Origin: Lachnospiraceae bacterium
GTDB taxonomy: Bacteria; Bacillota; Clostridia; Lachnospirales; Lachnospiraceae
Direction of reading: 5' to 3'
DNA: 64,000 bases
Assembly (NCBI GenBank): GCA_028689655.1
Contig: JAQVCT010000013.1
Location: 22,900 to 86,899, forward strand
The notes below the pieces were generated by a model. The model saw nothing but the letters and a program-made list of their open reading frames with translations, ran no database searches and was not told the origin of the DNA. Made by a program: the position numbers and the translations under genes. This document shows, in pieces, positions 19,647-30,257 of the stretch (its first letter is position 1; each line of letters begins with the position of its first letter).

Positions 19647-19670
19647 TATTACAGATAAGGAGGTGTCAGA

Positions 19671-20111
19671 ATGGAATTATCAAATTTACAGCCTGCAGAA
19701 GGTTCAAAACACAGTGATAATTTTAGAAAAGGTCGTGGACACGGTTCAGGAAATGGTAAAACAGCTGGTAAAGGTCACAAAGGACAAAAAGCTCGTTCAG
19801 GAGCTCCCAGAGTTGGCTTTGAAGGTGGTCAGATGCCATTATACAGACGTATTCCTAAGAGAGGTTTTACTAACAGAAATTCAAAAGTAATCGTTGGTAT
19901 TAATTTATCCGCTCTTGAAGTATTTGATAATGGTACTACAGTAAGTGTTGAAACATTGATCGAAAAAGGAATTGTGAAAAATCCTAAAGATGGTGTTAAG
20001 ATTCTTGGAAATGGAGAATTAACTAAGAAGCTTTCAGTTCAGGCAAATGCATTCAGTGCATCTGCAAAAGAAAAAATTGAAGCTCTTGGTGGAACAGCAG
20101 AGGTGATTTAA
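19671..20111 (+). CDS. rplO: 50S ribosomal protein L15
   Basis: A 146-residue L15 with the glycine-rich [20 protein letters not shown] segment and [18 protein letters not shown] shadow frame overlaps it from 19663, but the L15 frame has AAGGAGGTGTCAGA before ATG 19671. Its TAA overlaps the secY ATG by one base. Confidence 0.97.
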   Translation: MELSNLQPAEGSKHSDNFRKGRGHGSGNGKTAGKGHKGQKARSGAPRVGFEGGQMPLYRRIPKRGFTNRNSKVIVGINLSALEVFDNGTTVSVETLIEKGIVKNPKDGVKILGNGELTKKLSVQANAFSASAKEKIEALGGTAEVI

Positions 20112-21424
20112 TGTTTCAAACATTGAAAAACGCATTTAAAATCAAAGAGATTAGAAATGGAATTCTGTTTACACTTGCAATGCTGGTTGTGATTCGTTTA
20201 GGATCACAACTCCCAGTACCTGGGGTCGATAGAGAATATTTCGCTAATTGGTTTGCGGCGCAGACAGGTGATTCATTCAGCTTTTTTAATGCTTTCACAG
20301 GCGGTTCATTTTTAAATATGTCAGTCTTAGCGTTGAACATCACGCCCTACATCACAAGCTCCATCATCATTCAGTTGTTGACGATAGCGATTCCTAAATT
20401 GGAAGAGATGCAGAAAGATGGCGAGGATGGTAGAAAGAAACTGGTTGCCATGACACGTTATGTGACAGTTGGTCTTGCTCTTTTAGAGGCAGGAGCAATG
20501 GCAATTGGATTTGGAAGACAGGGTTTATTACAGACATACGATGCTATCAATGTTATAACTACTATTGCAGCGTTAACGGCGGGTAGTACATTTTTAATGT
20601 GGATTGGTGAGAGAATTACTGAGAAAGGTGTTGGAAATGGTATTTCTATCGTCCTGATCATTAACATTATCTCACGTTTACCGGATGATCTCCATGGCTT
20701 ATATGTACAGTTCATCAAAGGTAAATCTATTGCAGTTGGCGTTGTAGCTGCGCTTATTATTTTAGCAATTATCCTTGCTATGGTGGTTATTGTTATTATC
20801 TTAAATGGTGGTGTACGCAAGATTCCGGTACAGTATGCACAGAAAGTACAGGGAAGAAAGTTAGTGGGTGGACAATCAACGAGTATCCCATTAAAAATTA
20901 ACACGGCTGGTGTTATTCCTATTATTTTCGCTTCCTCTATTATGCAGTTCCCAATTATTATCTGTCAGTTGATTGGATATAACGGTACTGGTGTATGGGG
21001 AGAGATCTTAAAGGGATTAAATTCAGGAAACTGGTGTAAACCTGGTTCATTGGTATATTCGATTGGATTAGTTGTTTACATTATTTTAGTTCTTTTCTTT
21101 GCGTACTTCTATACATCGATTACTTTTAATCCTTTGGAAGTGGCAAACAATATGAAGAAACAGGGTGGCTTTATTCCTGGAATTCGTCCGGGGAAACCAA
21201 CCAGTGATTACTTATCAAGAATTTTAAACTACATTATTTTCATCGGTGCTGTCGGCCTTGTGATCGTGGCATGTATTCCATTCTTCTTTAACGGAGTGTT
21301 CAATGCATCCGTATCATTCGGTGGTACCAGTTTGATCATTATTGTAAGTGTTGTTCTTGAGACAATCAAACAAATTGAATCCAAGATGTTGGTTCGTAAT
21401 TACAAAGGTTTTTTGAATGATTAA
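20111..21424 (+). CDS. secY: Protein translocase subunit SecY
   Basis: The 437-residue membrane protein has about ten transmembrane helices, the plug region GGSFLNMSVLALNITPYI and the cytoplasmic loop FIPGIRPGKPTSDYL. It is the channel of the Sec translocon. It is translationally coupled to rplO. A 124-base gap follows before adk. Confidence 0.97.
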   Translation: MFQTLKNAFKIKEIRNGILFTLAMLVVIRLGSQLPVPGVDREYFANWFAAQTGDSFSFFNAFTGGSFLNMSVLALNITPYITSSIIIQLLTIAIPKLEEMQKDGEDGRKKLVAMTRYVTVGLALLEAGAMAIGFGRQGLLQTYDAINVITTIAALTAGSTFLMWIGERITEKGVGNGISIVLIINIISRLPDDLHGLYVQFIKGKSIAVGVVAALIILAIILAMVVIVIILNGGVRKIPVQYAQKVQGRKLVGGQSTSIPLKINTAGVIPIIFASSIMQFPIIICQLIGYNGTGVWGEILKGLNSGNWCKPGSLVYSIGLVVYIILVLFFAYFYTSITFNPLEVANNMKKQGGFIPGIRPGKPTSDYLSRILNYIIFIGAVGLVIVACIPFFFNGVFNASVSFGGTSLIIIVSVVLETIKQIESKMLVRNYKGFLND

Positions 21425-21548
21425 ATAGTTTTGGGGCAGAGCAGGTTAGCGATAACAGGTTTTGTCCCAAGATATATTGTATTTATAGAGTCATTCTATC
21501 TATACAGAAGTTAAGAGATGGCTGCAGAAGCGGTCAAGGAGGCTGAAA

Positions 21549-22193
21549 ATGAAAATTATTATGTTAGGAGCTCCAGGTGCTGGCAAAGGAACACAGGCAA
21601 AGATGATTGCTGACAAATATGGCGTTCCACACATTTCAACAGGTGATATTTTTAGAGCAAATATTAAAAATGGAACAGAACTTGGTGTAGAAGCGAAAAA
21701 ATACATGGACCAGGGATTATTAGTTCCGGATGAATTAACTGTAAAACTTTTACTTGATAGAGTAGCTAATGAAGATTGTAAGAATGGATATGTATTAGAT
21801 GGTTTCCCAAGGACAATCCCACAGGCAGAAGTATTAGAAAAAGCATTGAATGAGATTAATGATAAGATTGATTATGCCATTGATATAGATGTTCCAGATG
21901 AAAATATCATTAACAGAATGTCTGGCAGACGTGCATGCCTTGCATGCGGTGCTACCTATCATATTGAGCATGTTCCACCTAAAAAAGAGGGAATATGTGA
22001 TAGATGCGGAAAAGAACTGGTATTAAGAGATGATGACAAACCGGAAACAGTGAAAAAACGTCTCAACGTGTACCACGAACAGACACAACCTTTAATTGAC
22101 TTCTATACCAACAAAGGTATCCTGAAGACAGTTGATGGAACAGTTGATATGAAAGATGTTTTCCAAAGTGTCGTAAACATCTTAGGAGAGTAG
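21549..22193 (+). CDS. adk: Adenylate kinase
   Basis: The P-loop [11 protein letters not shown] is at residues 7-17 and the LID domain carries four cysteines (CLAC and CDRC pairs, near residues 130-153), the zinc-binding form common in Gram-positives. It interconverts ATP, ADP and AMP. GTCAAGGAGGCTGAAA gives a strong start, and map follows after one base. Confidence 0.97.
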   Translation: MKIIMLGAPGAGKGTQAKMIADKYGVPHISTGDIFRANIKNGTELGVEAKKYMDQGLLVPDELTVKLLLDRVANEDCKNGYVLDGFPRTIPQAEVLEKALNEINDKIDYAIDIDVPDENIINRMSGRRACLACGATYHIEHVPPKKEGICDRCGKELVLRDDDKPETVKKRLNVYHEQTQPLIDFYTNKGILKTVDGTVDMKDVFQSVVNILGE

Positions 22194-22194
22194 C

Positions 22195-22947
22195 ATGGCT
22201 GTATCAATTAAATCTGCCAAAGAAATAGAACTAATGCGTGAATCATGCAGATTGCTGGCAAAGGTTCATGAGGAGTTAGGCAAAGCTATTAAACCTGGAA
22301 TGACAACAAAAGATGTTGACATCATGGGTGATAAATTGATTCGTGAGGTTGGCTGTATTCCCAATTTCCTACATTATAATGGATATCCGGCATCAATCTG
22401 TGTATCTGTGAATGATGAAGTAGTTCATGGAATCCCGAATCATCATCGAAAATTGCAGGAGGGCGATATCGTCAGCCTGGATGCAGGTCTTATCTATAAG
22501 GGATATCATTCTGACGCTGCAAGAACACATGCAGTGGGTGAGATAAGCCCAGAAGCACAAAAACTAATGGAAGTAACGCGGCAAAGCTTTTTTGAAGGCA
22601 TTAAAATGGCTAAAGCCGGAAATCATTTATATGATATTTCAAATGCAATCGATGCCTATGTGACACCGTTTGGCTATGGAATCGTAAGAGATCTGGTAGG
22701 TCACGGTATCGGAACCAGTCTTCACGAAGATCCGCAGATTCCAAATTTTGCGCAGAAGAAAAAAGGACTTATTCTACGACCAGGAATGACGCTGGCAATA
22801 GAACCCATGATCAATATGGGAAGATGTGATGTAGAATGGTTGGATGATGATTGGACGGTTGTTACGGAGGATGGGTCGTTATCAGCTCATTACGAGAATA
22901 CCATTCTTATTACAGAGGGAGAACCTGAGATACTTACCATATTATAA
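22195..22947 (+). CDS. map: Methionine aminopeptidase, type I
   Basis: The 250-residue protein has the pita-bread metal ligands in SLDAGLIYKGYHSDAART, in GHGIGTSLHEDP and in a late Glu pair (IEPMINMG and HYENTILIT). It removes the initiator methionine from nascent proteins. It follows adk after one base, so the two are coupled. Confidence 0.97.
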   Translation: MAVSIKSAKEIELMRESCRLLAKVHEELGKAIKPGMTTKDVDIMGDKLIREVGCIPNFLHYNGYPASICVSVNDEVVHGIPNHHRKLQEGDIVSLDAGLIYKGYHSDAARTHAVGEISPEAQKLMEVTRQSFFEGIKMAKAGNHLYDISNAIDAYVTPFGYGIVRDLVGHGIGTSLHEDPQIPNFAQKKKGLILRPGMTLAIEPMINMGRCDVEWLDDDWTVVTEDGSLSAHYENTILITEGEPEILTIL

Positions 22948-23043
22948 ATTATGTTAAGCTTCATGAAACTTGACATATAGCGTCAGCCCATTTGCTGTAA
23001 GCAAATTAAAATGGCTGATGTTCCAAAAGGGAAGGTAATCACT

Positions 23044-23301
23044 ATGATAGGAATGTTTGCAACTTCCAAAGCAGGACATGATAAGAATCAATTATATATC
23101 ATAATAAATGAAACAGGCGAATATGTATATTTAGTTGACGGCGTATTAAAGACAATGGATAAGCCCAAAAAGAAAAGTAAAAAACATATTCAGATCATCA
23201 AATATATGATAGACAGTGAAATAGCAGAGAAACTTAAAAACAAAATGCCAATTCAAAATGAAGAGATAAAAAGAGCGATTAAAATGAAAGCTTCAAAATA
23301 G
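23044..23301 (+). CDS. KOW-domain RNA-binding protein (L14e-like)
   Basis: The 85-residue protein ([19 protein letters not shown]) belongs to the small KOW-domain family often found between map and infA in clostridia, annotated as ribosomal L14e/L6e/L27e-like. I prefer ATG 23044, which has GGGAAGG 8-9 bases upstream, over ATG 23011, which lacks a ribosome binding site and lies in a hairpin formed by CAGCCCATTTGC and GCAAAT...ATGGCTG. Function is inferred from fold and context. Confidence 0.88.
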   Translation: MIGMFATSKAGHDKNQLYIIINETGEYVYLVDGVLKTMDKPKKKSKKHIQIIKYMIDSEIAEKLKNKMPIQNEEIKRAIKMKASK

Positions 23302-23335
23302 TTTTATTAGGCATAAAGATTTAGGAGGTAGAACA

Positions 23336-23554
23336 ATGTCAAAATCCGATGTTATTGAAATCGAAGGTGTCGTTATTGAAAAATTACCAAACACAATGTT
23401 TCAAGTAGAACTTGAAAATGGACATAAAGTACTTGCTCATATCAGCGGCAAGTTAAGACAGAATTTCATCCGTATATTACCGGGTGATAAAGTAACTCTT
23501 GAATTATCCCCATATGATCTTTCTAAAGGAAGAATTATCTGGCGTGATAAATAA
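23336..23554 (+). CDS. infA: Translation initiation factor IF-1
   Basis: A 72-residue OB-fold protein starting [19 protein letters not shown] with [20 protein letters not shown], standard IF-1. It binds the A site of the 30S subunit during initiation. TAGGAGGTAGAAC precedes the start. Confidence 0.97.
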   Translation: MSKSDVIEIEGVVIEKLPNTMFQVELENGHKVLAHISGKLRQNFIRILPGDKVTLELSPYDLSKGRIIWRDK

Positions 23555-23646
23555 ATGGCATAGTAAAAAAATGCCGAAAATACCTTGTAATTCGTTTTAT
23601 TGTATGCTATACTGTGAAACGGTCGTTTTTGAAAGGAGGGTTTAAC

Positions 23647-23760
23647 GTGAAAGTTAGATCATCAGTAAAACCTATTTGCGAAAAATGCAAAGTAATTAAA
23701 AGAAAAGGGAAAGTCAGAATCATCTGCGAAAACCCAAAACACAAACAAAGACAAGGATAA
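23647..23760 (+). CDS. rpmJ: 50S ribosomal protein L36
   Basis: A 37-residue protein with GTG start after GAAAGGAGGGTTTAAC. It begins [18 protein letters not shown] and keeps the zinc ligands Cys11, Cys14, Cys27 and His32. It is too short for many ORF callers but certain from sequence and position. Confidence 0.97.
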   Translation: MKVRSSVKPICEKCKVIKRKGKVRIICENPKHKQRQG

Positions 23761-24059
23761 TTCGAACATTTGATTTGAGATAAGTGCGAAGCCCTTGTCT
23801 CATTGTGATGTGCGGCTGAGTGTTGCTTTCCGTCAAAAAGTAACACAGGTGTACAAAATATAATATACCGTAGAGAACTACGTGATATTACTTTTTGATA
23901 CCGAGAAGTTCGAAGTATCGGAGAAGTTGGATTGTGTCCAACCGGACGAAGATTTTCGTCCCAATCAATTAGTAACATGTTAATAAAGGAATGCATTCAT
24001 TTCACTCATGCATAGCATGAGATGCATACCTGGTAACAAGAAAGTGGAGGAATATTTAC
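23761..24059 (+). other. Hairpin-rich spacer between rpmJ and rpsM
   Basis: About 300 bases without a gene. GTCAAAAAGTAA at 23832 pairs with TTACTTTTTGA ending near 23901 to form a long stem. After it come GATACCGAGA...TATCGG, GTTGGATTGTGTCCAAC and GGACGAAGATTTTCGTCC, each a separate hairpin. None has a T-run, so they look like processing or regulatory structures or old repeats rather than terminators. Confidence 0.6.
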
Positions 24060-24428
24060 ATGGCTCGTATTGCTGGTGTAGACTTACCAAGAGAAAAACG
24101 TGTAGAAATCGGTTTAACTTATATCTATGGTATTGGTAGAGTAAGTGCAAACAAAATCTTAACAGAAGCAAAGGTGAATCCTGACACACGTGTTAGAGAT
24201 TTAACGGATGATGAAGTTAAAAGACTGGGCGAAGTAATCGCTGAAACAACTACTGTTGAAGGTGATTTGAGAAGAGAGATCGCTCTTAACATCAAGAGAT
24301 TACAGGAGATTGGATGCTATCGTGGTATCCGTCATAGAAAAGGACTTCCAGTTCGTGGTCAGAAGACTAAGACAAATGCCAGAACCAGAAAAGGTCCTAA
24401 GCGTACAGTTGCGAATAAGAAGAAATAA
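24060..24428 (+). CDS. rpsM: 30S ribosomal protein S13
   Basis: The 122-residue protein starts [20 protein letters not shown] and ends with the basic tail [17 protein letters not shown]. It contacts tRNA and forms an intersubunit bridge. GTGGAGGAATATTTAC precedes the start. It begins the alpha-type part of the cluster. Confidence 0.97.
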   Translation: MARIAGVDLPREKRVEIGLTYIYGIGRVSANKILTEAKVNPDTRVRDLTDDEVKRLGEVIAETTTVEGDLRREIALNIKRLQEIGCYRGIRHRKGLPVRGQKTKTNARTRKGPKRTVANKKK

Positions 24429-24478
24429 GAGAACAATTGAAAATTATAGTGATTAAGAAAGAAAGTAGGTTAGTTTAA

Positions 24479-24874
24479 ATGGCTAAAGCAGTTGCAAAAA
24501 AAGTAACAAAAAAGCGCGTAAAGAAAAACGTTGAACGTGGACAGGCACATATCCAATCTTCATTTAACAATACAATTGTTACATTGACAGATACAGAAGG
24601 AAATGCTCTAAGTTGGGCAAGTGCCGGTGGTCTTGGTTTTAGAGGTTCAAGGAAATCTACTCCATATGCAGCACAGATGGCTGCAGAAACAGCTACAAAA
24701 GCTGCATTAATCCACGGATTAAAAACAGTTGACGTTTTTGTTAAAGGACCGGGTTCGGGACGTGAAGCAGCAATCAGAGCTCTTCAGGCATGCGGACTTG
24801 AGGTTACATCAATCAGAGACGTAACACCAGTTCCACATAACGGATGTCGTCCACCAAAACGTAGAAGAGTTTAA
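24479..24874 (+). CDS. rpsK: 30S ribosomal protein S11
   Basis: A 131-residue S11 with the signature [20 protein letters not shown] and C-terminus [11 protein letters not shown]. It forms part of the platform near the mRNA exit. Confidence 0.97.
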   Translation: MAKAVAKKVTKKRVKKNVERGQAHIQSSFNNTIVTLTDTEGNALSWASAGGLGFRGSRKSTPYAAQMAAETATKAALIHGLKTVDVFVKGPGSGREAAIRALQACGLEVTSIRDVTPVPHNGCRPPKRRRV

Positions 24875-24891
24875 TTAGGAGGAAATTACAA

Positions 24892-25485
24892 ATGGCAGTT
24901 AATAGAGTTCCTGTTCTTAAAAGATGTAGATCACTTGACTTAGATCCTACCTTTTTAGGATATGATAAAAAATCCAATAGAAATTCTCAGAGAACAAACC
25001 GCAAGATGAGCGAGTATGGTCTTCAATTAAGAGAAAAACAAAAAGCAAAATTCATCTATGGTGTACTTGAGAAACCTTTTAGAAATTATTACAAAAGAGC
25101 TGATCGAATGAAAGGTATGTCTGGTGAAAACCTCATGATCATGCTTGAGAGCAGACTTGACAATGTAATCTTCAGAATGGGATTTGCAAGAACAAGAAGA
25201 GAAGCAAGACAGGTTGTTGGTCATAAACATGTATTAGTAAATGGAAAACAGGTTAATATTCCATCATACTTAGTAAAAGCTGGCGACGTAATCGAAATTA
25301 GAGAAAAATCTAAGAGCTTACAGAGATACAAAGATATCATGGAAATTACCGCTGGAAGATTAGTTCCAGAATGGCTTGACGTTGATAGCGAAGCATTCAA
25401 AGGAACCGTGAAAGAACTTCCTTCAAGAGAAGTGATTGACGTACCTGTTGACGAAATGCTTATCGTCGAATTATATTCTAAATAA
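24892..25485 (+). CDS. rpsD: 30S ribosomal protein S4
   Basis: The 197-residue protein has the S4 RNA-binding domain ([20 protein letters not shown] and [16 protein letters not shown]). It lacks the N-terminal zinc-finger cysteines of some S4 forms, having a single Cys at residue 12. S4 is a primary 16S binder and an autoregulator in many bacteria. Confidence 0.97.
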   Translation: MAVNRVPVLKRCRSLDLDPTFLGYDKKSNRNSQRTNRKMSEYGLQLREKQKAKFIYGVLEKPFRNYYKRADRMKGMSGENLMIMLESRLDNVIFRMGFARTRREARQVVGHKHVLVNGKQVNIPSYLVKAGDVIEIREKSKSLQRYKDIMEITAGRLVPEWLDVDSEAFKGTVKELPSREVIDVPVDEMLIVELYSK

Positions 25486-25643
25486 TCATTGCAAATTAGT
25501 TAAGACAAAATTGCCTTTTAGGCAGTTTTGTCTTGTAATATTCGCGAGTAATGAGTCACTTGCCAAGTATGCTTGAGGATTTGACGAATACCGCGTCAGC
25601 GAGTGGATTTATCCGCTCGATTTCGTAAAGGAGGGTATAGTCG
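25486..25643 (+). promoter_or_regulatory. Structured spacer between rpsD and rpoA
   Basis: AGACAAAATTGCC (25503-25515) pairs with GGCAGTTTTGTCT (25521-25533), a stable hairpin followed by a weak U-rich tail (TTGTAATA), so it may attenuate. A second stem CGAGTGGAT/ATCCGCTCG follows at about 25600-25620. These could set the rpoA-to-S4 expression ratio; that is inference. Confidence 0.5.
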
Positions 25644-26600
25644 TTGTTTGATTTTGAGAGACCCAACATTGAGGTTACAGAAATCTCTGAAGATAAGAAA
25701 TATGGTAAATTTGTTGTAGAACCTTTAGAGAGAGGCTATGGTATTACATTAGGAAACTCTTTAAGAAGAATCATGCTTTCTTCTTTACCGGGAGCAGCCG
25801 TAAGCCAGGTTAAAATCGAAGGTGTTTTACATGAATTTAGTTCTATTCCAGGCGTGAAAGAGGATGTAACAGAAATTATTATGAATATCAAGAGTCTTGC
25901 TATCAAAAATAGCAGCGAAACAAATGAGCCAAAGACTGCATATATTGAGTTTGAAGGCGAAGGCGTTGTAAGAGCTTCTGACATTCAAGTGGATCAAGAC
26001 ATTGAAATCTTAAACCCTGACCAGGTAATCGCTACGATTAGTGGAAAAGACAGTAAATTATATATGGAACTTACCATTACAAAAGGTAGAGGTTATGTAA
26101 GCGCAGATAAGAATAAAAGTGATGACTTACCAATCGGTGTAATTGCAATTGATTCCATCTATACTCCTGTTGAAAGAGTAAATATGTCAGTTGCTAATAC
26201 TCGTGTTGGCCAGATTACTGATTATGATAAACTTACATTAGATGTTTACACGAATGGAACATTGGTTGCGGACGAAGCGGTAAGCTTGGCTGCAAAAGTA
26301 CTTAGTGAACATTTAAGTCTTTTCATTGATTTATCCGAAAATGCCAAAACTGCAGAAGTTATGGTAGAAAAAGAAGATGATGAAAAAGAAAAAGTTCTTG
26401 AGATGAGCATTGATGAATTAGAGTTATCTGTTCGTTCTTATAATTGCCTGAAGAGAGCTGGTATCAACACAGTTGAAGAATTAACAAACAGAACTTCAGA
26501 AGATATGATGAAAGTTCGTAACCTGGGACGTAAATCATTAGAAGAAGTTTTAGCGAAATTAAAAGAGTTAGGTTTGGAATTAAACCCAACAGAAGAGTAG
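25644..26600 (+). CDS. rpoA: RNA polymerase alpha subunit
   Basis: The 318-residue protein starts at TTG 25644 ([11 protein letters not shown]) after AAAGGAGGGTATAG. It has the N-terminal dimer domain ([20 protein letters not shown]) and the C-terminal UP-element-binding domain ([20 protein letters not shown]). The TTG start is set by the ribosome binding site and alignment with the family. Confidence 0.97.
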   Translation: MFDFERPNIEVTEISEDKKYGKFVVEPLERGYGITLGNSLRRIMLSSLPGAAVSQVKIEGVLHEFSSIPGVKEDVTEIIMNIKSLAIKNSSETNEPKTAYIEFEGEGVVRASDIQVDQDIEILNPDQVIATISGKDSKLYMELTITKGRGYVSADKNKSDDLPIGVIAIDSIYTPVERVNMSVANTRVGQITDYDKLTLDVYTNGTLVADEAVSLAAKVLSEHLSLFIDLSENAKTAEVMVEKEDDEKEKVLEMSIDELELSVRSYNCLKRAGINTVEELTNRTSEDMMKVRNLGRKSLEEVLAKLKELGLELNPTEE

Positions 26601-26743
26601 GATAGATAGTAAACCCAAAGTGTGTATCTATGTGAAACTCATAAATGGAACTGTTAACAGCATTCGGTAAGTAAGTCCAAAGAGCGTGGCCGGATGTTTC
26701 CACAACATGAGGGTAAGCCTCCTGTATATGAAAGGAGCCAGTT

Positions 26744-27280
26744 ATGGCAGCATATAGAAAATTAGGCAGAACATCTGCACAGAGAAAAGCATTATTAAGA
26801 GGTCAGGTTACAAGTCTTTTACACAAAGGCAAGATCGTGACAACAGAAGCGAAAGCAAAAGAAGTTGTTAAGATCGTTGATGGTCTTATCGCATTAGCAG
26901 TAAAAGAAAAAGACAACTTTGAGACAGTAAAAGTTACAGCTAAAGTTGCTCGTAAAGACAAAGACGGAAAAAGAGTAAAAGAAGTTGTAGATGGTAAAAA
27001 AGTAACTGTTTATGATGAAGTAGAAAAAGAAATCAAAAAAGACAATGCTTCCAGACTTCATGCCAGAAGACAGATGTTAAAAGTGTTATATCCTGTAACA
27101 GAAGTACCTACATCAAATGCAGGTAAGAAGAGAAATACAAAAGAAGTTGATTTAGTTGCTAAATTATTTGACGAAATCGCTCCTAAATATGTTGACCGTA
27201 AAGGTGGATATACCAGAATTGTTAAGATTGGTCAGCGTAAAGGTGACGCAGCAATGGAAGTACTTCTGGAGTTAGTATAA
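26744..27280 (+). CDS. rplQ: 50S ribosomal protein L17, extended form
   Basis: At 178 residues it is longer than E. coli L17 (127). The N-terminal [18 protein letters not shown] and the C-terminal [20 protein letters not shown] are standard; the additional length is a Lys/Val/Asp-rich insert at about residues 66-110. A similar insert is, as far as I recall, usual in this family of Firmicutes. A strong terminator follows. Confidence 0.96.
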   Translation: MAAYRKLGRTSAQRKALLRGQVTSLLHKGKIVTTEAKAKEVVKIVDGLIALAVKEKDNFETVKVTAKVARKDKDGKRVKEVVDGKKVTVYDEVEKEIKKDNASRLHARRQMLKVLYPVTEVPTSNAGKKRNTKEVDLVAKLFDEIAPKYVDRKGGYTRIVKIGQRKGDAAMEVLLELV

Positions 27281-27319
27281 TATTTGAAGTAGTGATAACG
27301 ACACTATAAACTTACGACC

Positions 27320-27352
27320 AAAAACCCCCGCATTGAATGTGGGGGTTTTCTT
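27320..27352 (+). terminator. Terminator of the ribosomal supercluster
   Basis: AAAACCCCC and GGGGGTTTT pair around CGCATTGAATGT, followed by TTTTC. It ends the run from rpsJ to rplQ. Confidence 0.93.
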
Positions 27353-27354
27353 CA

Positions 27355-27427
27355 TTTAATAGGAAATTCCTTCGAAATTTCCTATTGGCAGCATCTTCGA
27401 TACTGCTAATATCCGAAGCAAAGTGTC
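27355..27427. repeat. Dispersed palindromic repeat, copy B
   Basis: This is the second copy of the element at 2266-2397: ATAGGAAATT/AATTTCCTAT palindrome, GCAG-CTGC hairpin, then AAGCAAAGTGTC. It differs at about 4 of 56 positions in the shared core and lacks the extra hairpins of copy A. It too directly follows a terminator. Confidence 0.75.
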
Positions 27428-27491
27428 AGTAAAGTAGTGTCGACATAAGAGTGTCGAAGACACTTTGTTCTAATAAGGTAAAGATTTAAAT

Positions 27492-28226
27492 TTACTTTGT
27501 AATACTTTTTTGGAAATGCTGGTAATCCTTTAATGATTTCCAATTACCGCCCCAGGTAAAGCCATGAGCAGTGAAGAGCTGGTAACAGAGATCATTCTTA
27601 TGGATTTTATGGGGGAAAGCAGCCTCACGATTGGCGTAAGCTTCGCTTCCAGGAGGGGTTATTCTGATTTTCCCATTGGGGTATGTCACATAAGGGTTAT
27701 AAAAAGGATTAATATCGATGGCTAATCCCAGGGCGTGTTTGGAGAGAGATGTACTTCCAGATACCACACGGTAATTGAAACAGGAAGTATTATCTTCCAG
27801 GCAGGAAAGATCGTCATCGGCATTATATTCATCAATGAGCTTGATCTTATCAATGGGATACTGTGCCTGATATAACTCATAGAAAATCTCTACCAGATCT
27901 TGTGCGATTGCTTTATTACAGATAAGTTCTCCGGTTTGTGACTTTCCGTTAAAATCCACATAGAGAACATTCAGATAACGCAAGTCTTCATAAGGGACAG
28001 TACAGTCCTCTTTGTATGACAGACCATTGATGCGTTGCTTTATCTCATCAGTAATGGACTCGTAGAAGAATCCGGGTTGATAAATGATACAATCATTATT
28101 TTGATTCATGGATGTAGTGGTTACCTCTATATTTGCATTTTTTGCCGGGGCAGCATTGGAGAAAAGAGGGGAAGATACCAATATTGCAGCGGCAGTTACT
28201 ATACATAATATTTTCTTATTATTCAA
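27492..28226 (-). CDS. Exported M15 (VanY-like) D-Ala-D-Ala carboxypeptidase
   Basis: The 244-residue protein has an N-terminal signal peptide (about residues 1-26) and the M15 zinc-peptidase motifs SKHALGLAIDINPFYNPYV and, near the end, GFTWGGNWKSLKDYQHF with the last zinc-ligand His. Such enzymes trim the terminal D-Ala of peptidoglycan stems. It is transcribed away from the ECF genes. AGGGAGGTACT precedes the ATG. Confidence 0.88.
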   Translation of the reverse strand: MNNKKILCIVTAAAILVSSPLFSNAAPAKNANIEVTTTSMNQNNDCIIYQPGFFYESITDEIKQRINGLSYKEDCTVPYEDLRYLNVLYVDFNGKSQTGELICNKAIAQDLVEIFYELYQAQYPIDKIKLIDEYNADDDLSCLEDNTSCFNYRVVSGSTSLSKHALGLAIDINPFYNPYVTYPNGKIRITPPGSEAYANREAAFPHKIHKNDLCYQLFTAHGFTWGGNWKSLKDYQHFQKSITK

Positions 28227-28428
28227 AATAGTACCTCCCTGTAAAATAAGTTATATATAGTATAGCTTATAGCGCAATGGAAGAAAATAGAAAAGCAAGT
28301 ATATTTTATAGAAAATATGAAAAATAAAGACATCCAGAAGTTGTATTCTACAAAATAATCTAGTACAATAAAGGACAGACAATAAATGTAAACCAAATTA
28401 TGAAAATGGATAACAAATAGGTGCGACA

Positions 28429-29283
28429 ATGGGAATTATAGAAGCCAGTAAATTAGCATTTGAATATATCAGACGTGATGATGAAGGAAATGTGGAAGGA
28501 ATCACAAGAGCAATCGATGGTGTGGATCTGGATGTGAAACAAGGGGATTTTGTGGCGATTCTGGGACACAACGGTTCCGGAAAATCAACGCTGGCAAAGC
28601 ATATGAATGCAATTCTCTACCCCACAGAGGGTTCTGTGTGGGTGGACGGAAAAGATACCCAGGATGAGAAATATCTGTGGGATATTCGACAAAATGCAGG
28701 TATGGTATTTCAGAATCCGGACAATCAGATTATAGGGCAGGTCGTGGAGGAAGATGTGGGATTTGGACCGGAGAACATGGGCATTCCTACAAAAGAGATA
28801 TGGGAACGCGTGGAGGAGAGCCTGAAAGCGGTTGGTATGTATGAATACAGAAAGCATTCTCCCAATAAGCTGTCAGGTGGTCAGAAACAGAGAGTAAGCA
28901 TCGCGGGAGTGATTGCCATGCATCCCAAGTGCATTATATTGGATGAACCCACTGCCATGCTGGACCCCAATGGGCGAAAAGAAGTCATACGAGCTGCCAG
29001 GGCCTTGAACCAGGTGGAAGGTGTGACTATCATCCTCATCACACACTATATGGAGGAGGCAATCTACGCGGATCAGATCATCGTTATGGATCAGGGACGC
29101 ATAGAGATGCAGGGCACTCCAAAAGAAATATTCAGCAGAGTGGAGGAGTTAAAGGAACTTCGCCTGGATGTACCACAGGTCACACTGCTGGCATATGAGT
29201 TAAAAAAGAGCGGATTACCTTTGCAGGACGGCATAATCACCACCCAGGAACTGGTGGAGGAGCTGAAGCGTATCCAGAAATAG
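28429..29283 (+). CDS. ecfA1: ECF transporter ATPase EcfA1
   Basis: The 284-residue ABC ATPase has Walker A GHNGSGKST near residue 45, Q-loop, signature LSGGQKQR and Walker B CIILDEPT. With EcfA2 and EcfT it forms the energizing module shared by several vitamin-binding S components. The ribosomal-cluster position is the usual one in Firmicutes. Start from TAGGTGCGACA upstream. Confidence 0.95.
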   Translation: MGIIEASKLAFEYIRRDDEGNVEGITRAIDGVDLDVKQGDFVAILGHNGSGKSTLAKHMNAILYPTEGSVWVDGKDTQDEKYLWDIRQNAGMVFQNPDNQIIGQVVEEDVGFGPENMGIPTKEIWERVEESLKAVGMYEYRKHSPNKLSGGQKQRVSIAGVIAMHPKCIILDEPTAMLDPNGRKEVIRAARALNQVEGVTIILITHYMEEAIYADQIIVMDQGRIEMQGTPKEIFSRVEELKELRLDVPQVTLLAYELKKSGLPLQDGIITTQELVEELKRIQK

Positions 29284-29408
29284 CAGCGACCAAAGATATG
29301 ACAATAAAAAAGTAACAATGAAAATCATAAAAAAACAATATATAAATAATCATACGAGTAACAGCAGTAGAGCAAAATAGTAATATAGGGCAGGATAAGA
29401 GGCAGAAA

Positions 29409-30257
29409 ATGGCAATTATAGTAGATCATGTGAGTTATATATATGAAAAGGATACCACGATGGCAGTTCATGCCCTCGAGGATGTCAATATCCAGATTCC
29501 AGACGGGCAGTTCATAGGCTTGATCGGACATACTGGATCAGGGAAATCCACTCTGGTGCAGCATTTGAATGGCTTGATCAAACCCAGTCAGGGGACTCTT
29601 TATTATAACGGAGAGGACTATTATTCCCAGGGATTTGATATGAAAAAGCTGAGAAGCAAAGTGGGGCTGGTATTTCAATATCCGGAACATCAGTTATTTG
29701 AAGCAGATGTATTTTCGGATGTGTGCTTTGGACCCAAAAATCTGGGATTATCAAAAAGTGAAGTGGAATTAAGAGCATATGCAGCCCTGAAACAGGTCGG
29801 GTTGGAAGATGAAAATTTTTATCAGTCCCCCTTTGACCTGTCAGGCGGTCAGAAAAGACGTGTTGCCATCGCAGGTGTGTTAGCCATGAAACCGGATGTG
29901 TTGATACTGGATGAACCCACCGCGGGACTGGACCCCAAGGGCAGAGATGAGATACTGGATCAGATTGCCAGGCTCCGGGAAGAGACAGGAGTCACGGTCA
30001 TCCTGGTATCCCACAGTATGGAAGATGTGGCGAAATATGTAGATCGGATTATTGTCATGAATAAAGGCTGCGTCCTGTTTGACGATGCGCCGAAGCAGGT
30101 ATTCAGATCTTATCAAAAATTAGAAGAGGTTGGGCTGGCAGCACCACAGGTCACCTATATCATGCATGAGATCAATGACAAGGTCTTTCCGGTGAATATG
30201 GATGTTACCACGCTGGAGGAAGCCAAAAATGAAATATTGCAGGCGATGAAAAGATAG
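29409..30257 (+). CDS. ecfA2: ECF transporter ATPase EcfA2
   Basis: A 282-residue ABC ATPase with Walker A GHTGSGKST, signature LSGGQKRR and Walker B VLILDEPTAGLDP. It pairs with EcfA1. The final codons and TAG stop are the first unit of a 14-bp tandem repeat that fills the gap to ecfT. Confidence 0.95.
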   Translation: MAIIVDHVSYIYEKDTTMAVHALEDVNIQIPDGQFIGLIGHTGSGKSTLVQHLNGLIKPSQGTLYYNGEDYYSQGFDMKKLRSKVGLVFQYPEHQLFEADVFSDVCFGPKNLGLSKSEVELRAYAALKQVGLEDENFYQSPFDLSGGQKRRVAIAGVLAMKPDVLILDEPTAGLDPKGRDEILDQIARLREETGVTVILVSHSMEDVAKYVDRIIVMNKGCVLFDDAPKQVFRSYQKLEEVGLAAPQVTYIMHEINDKVFPVNMDVTTLEEAKNEILQAMKR

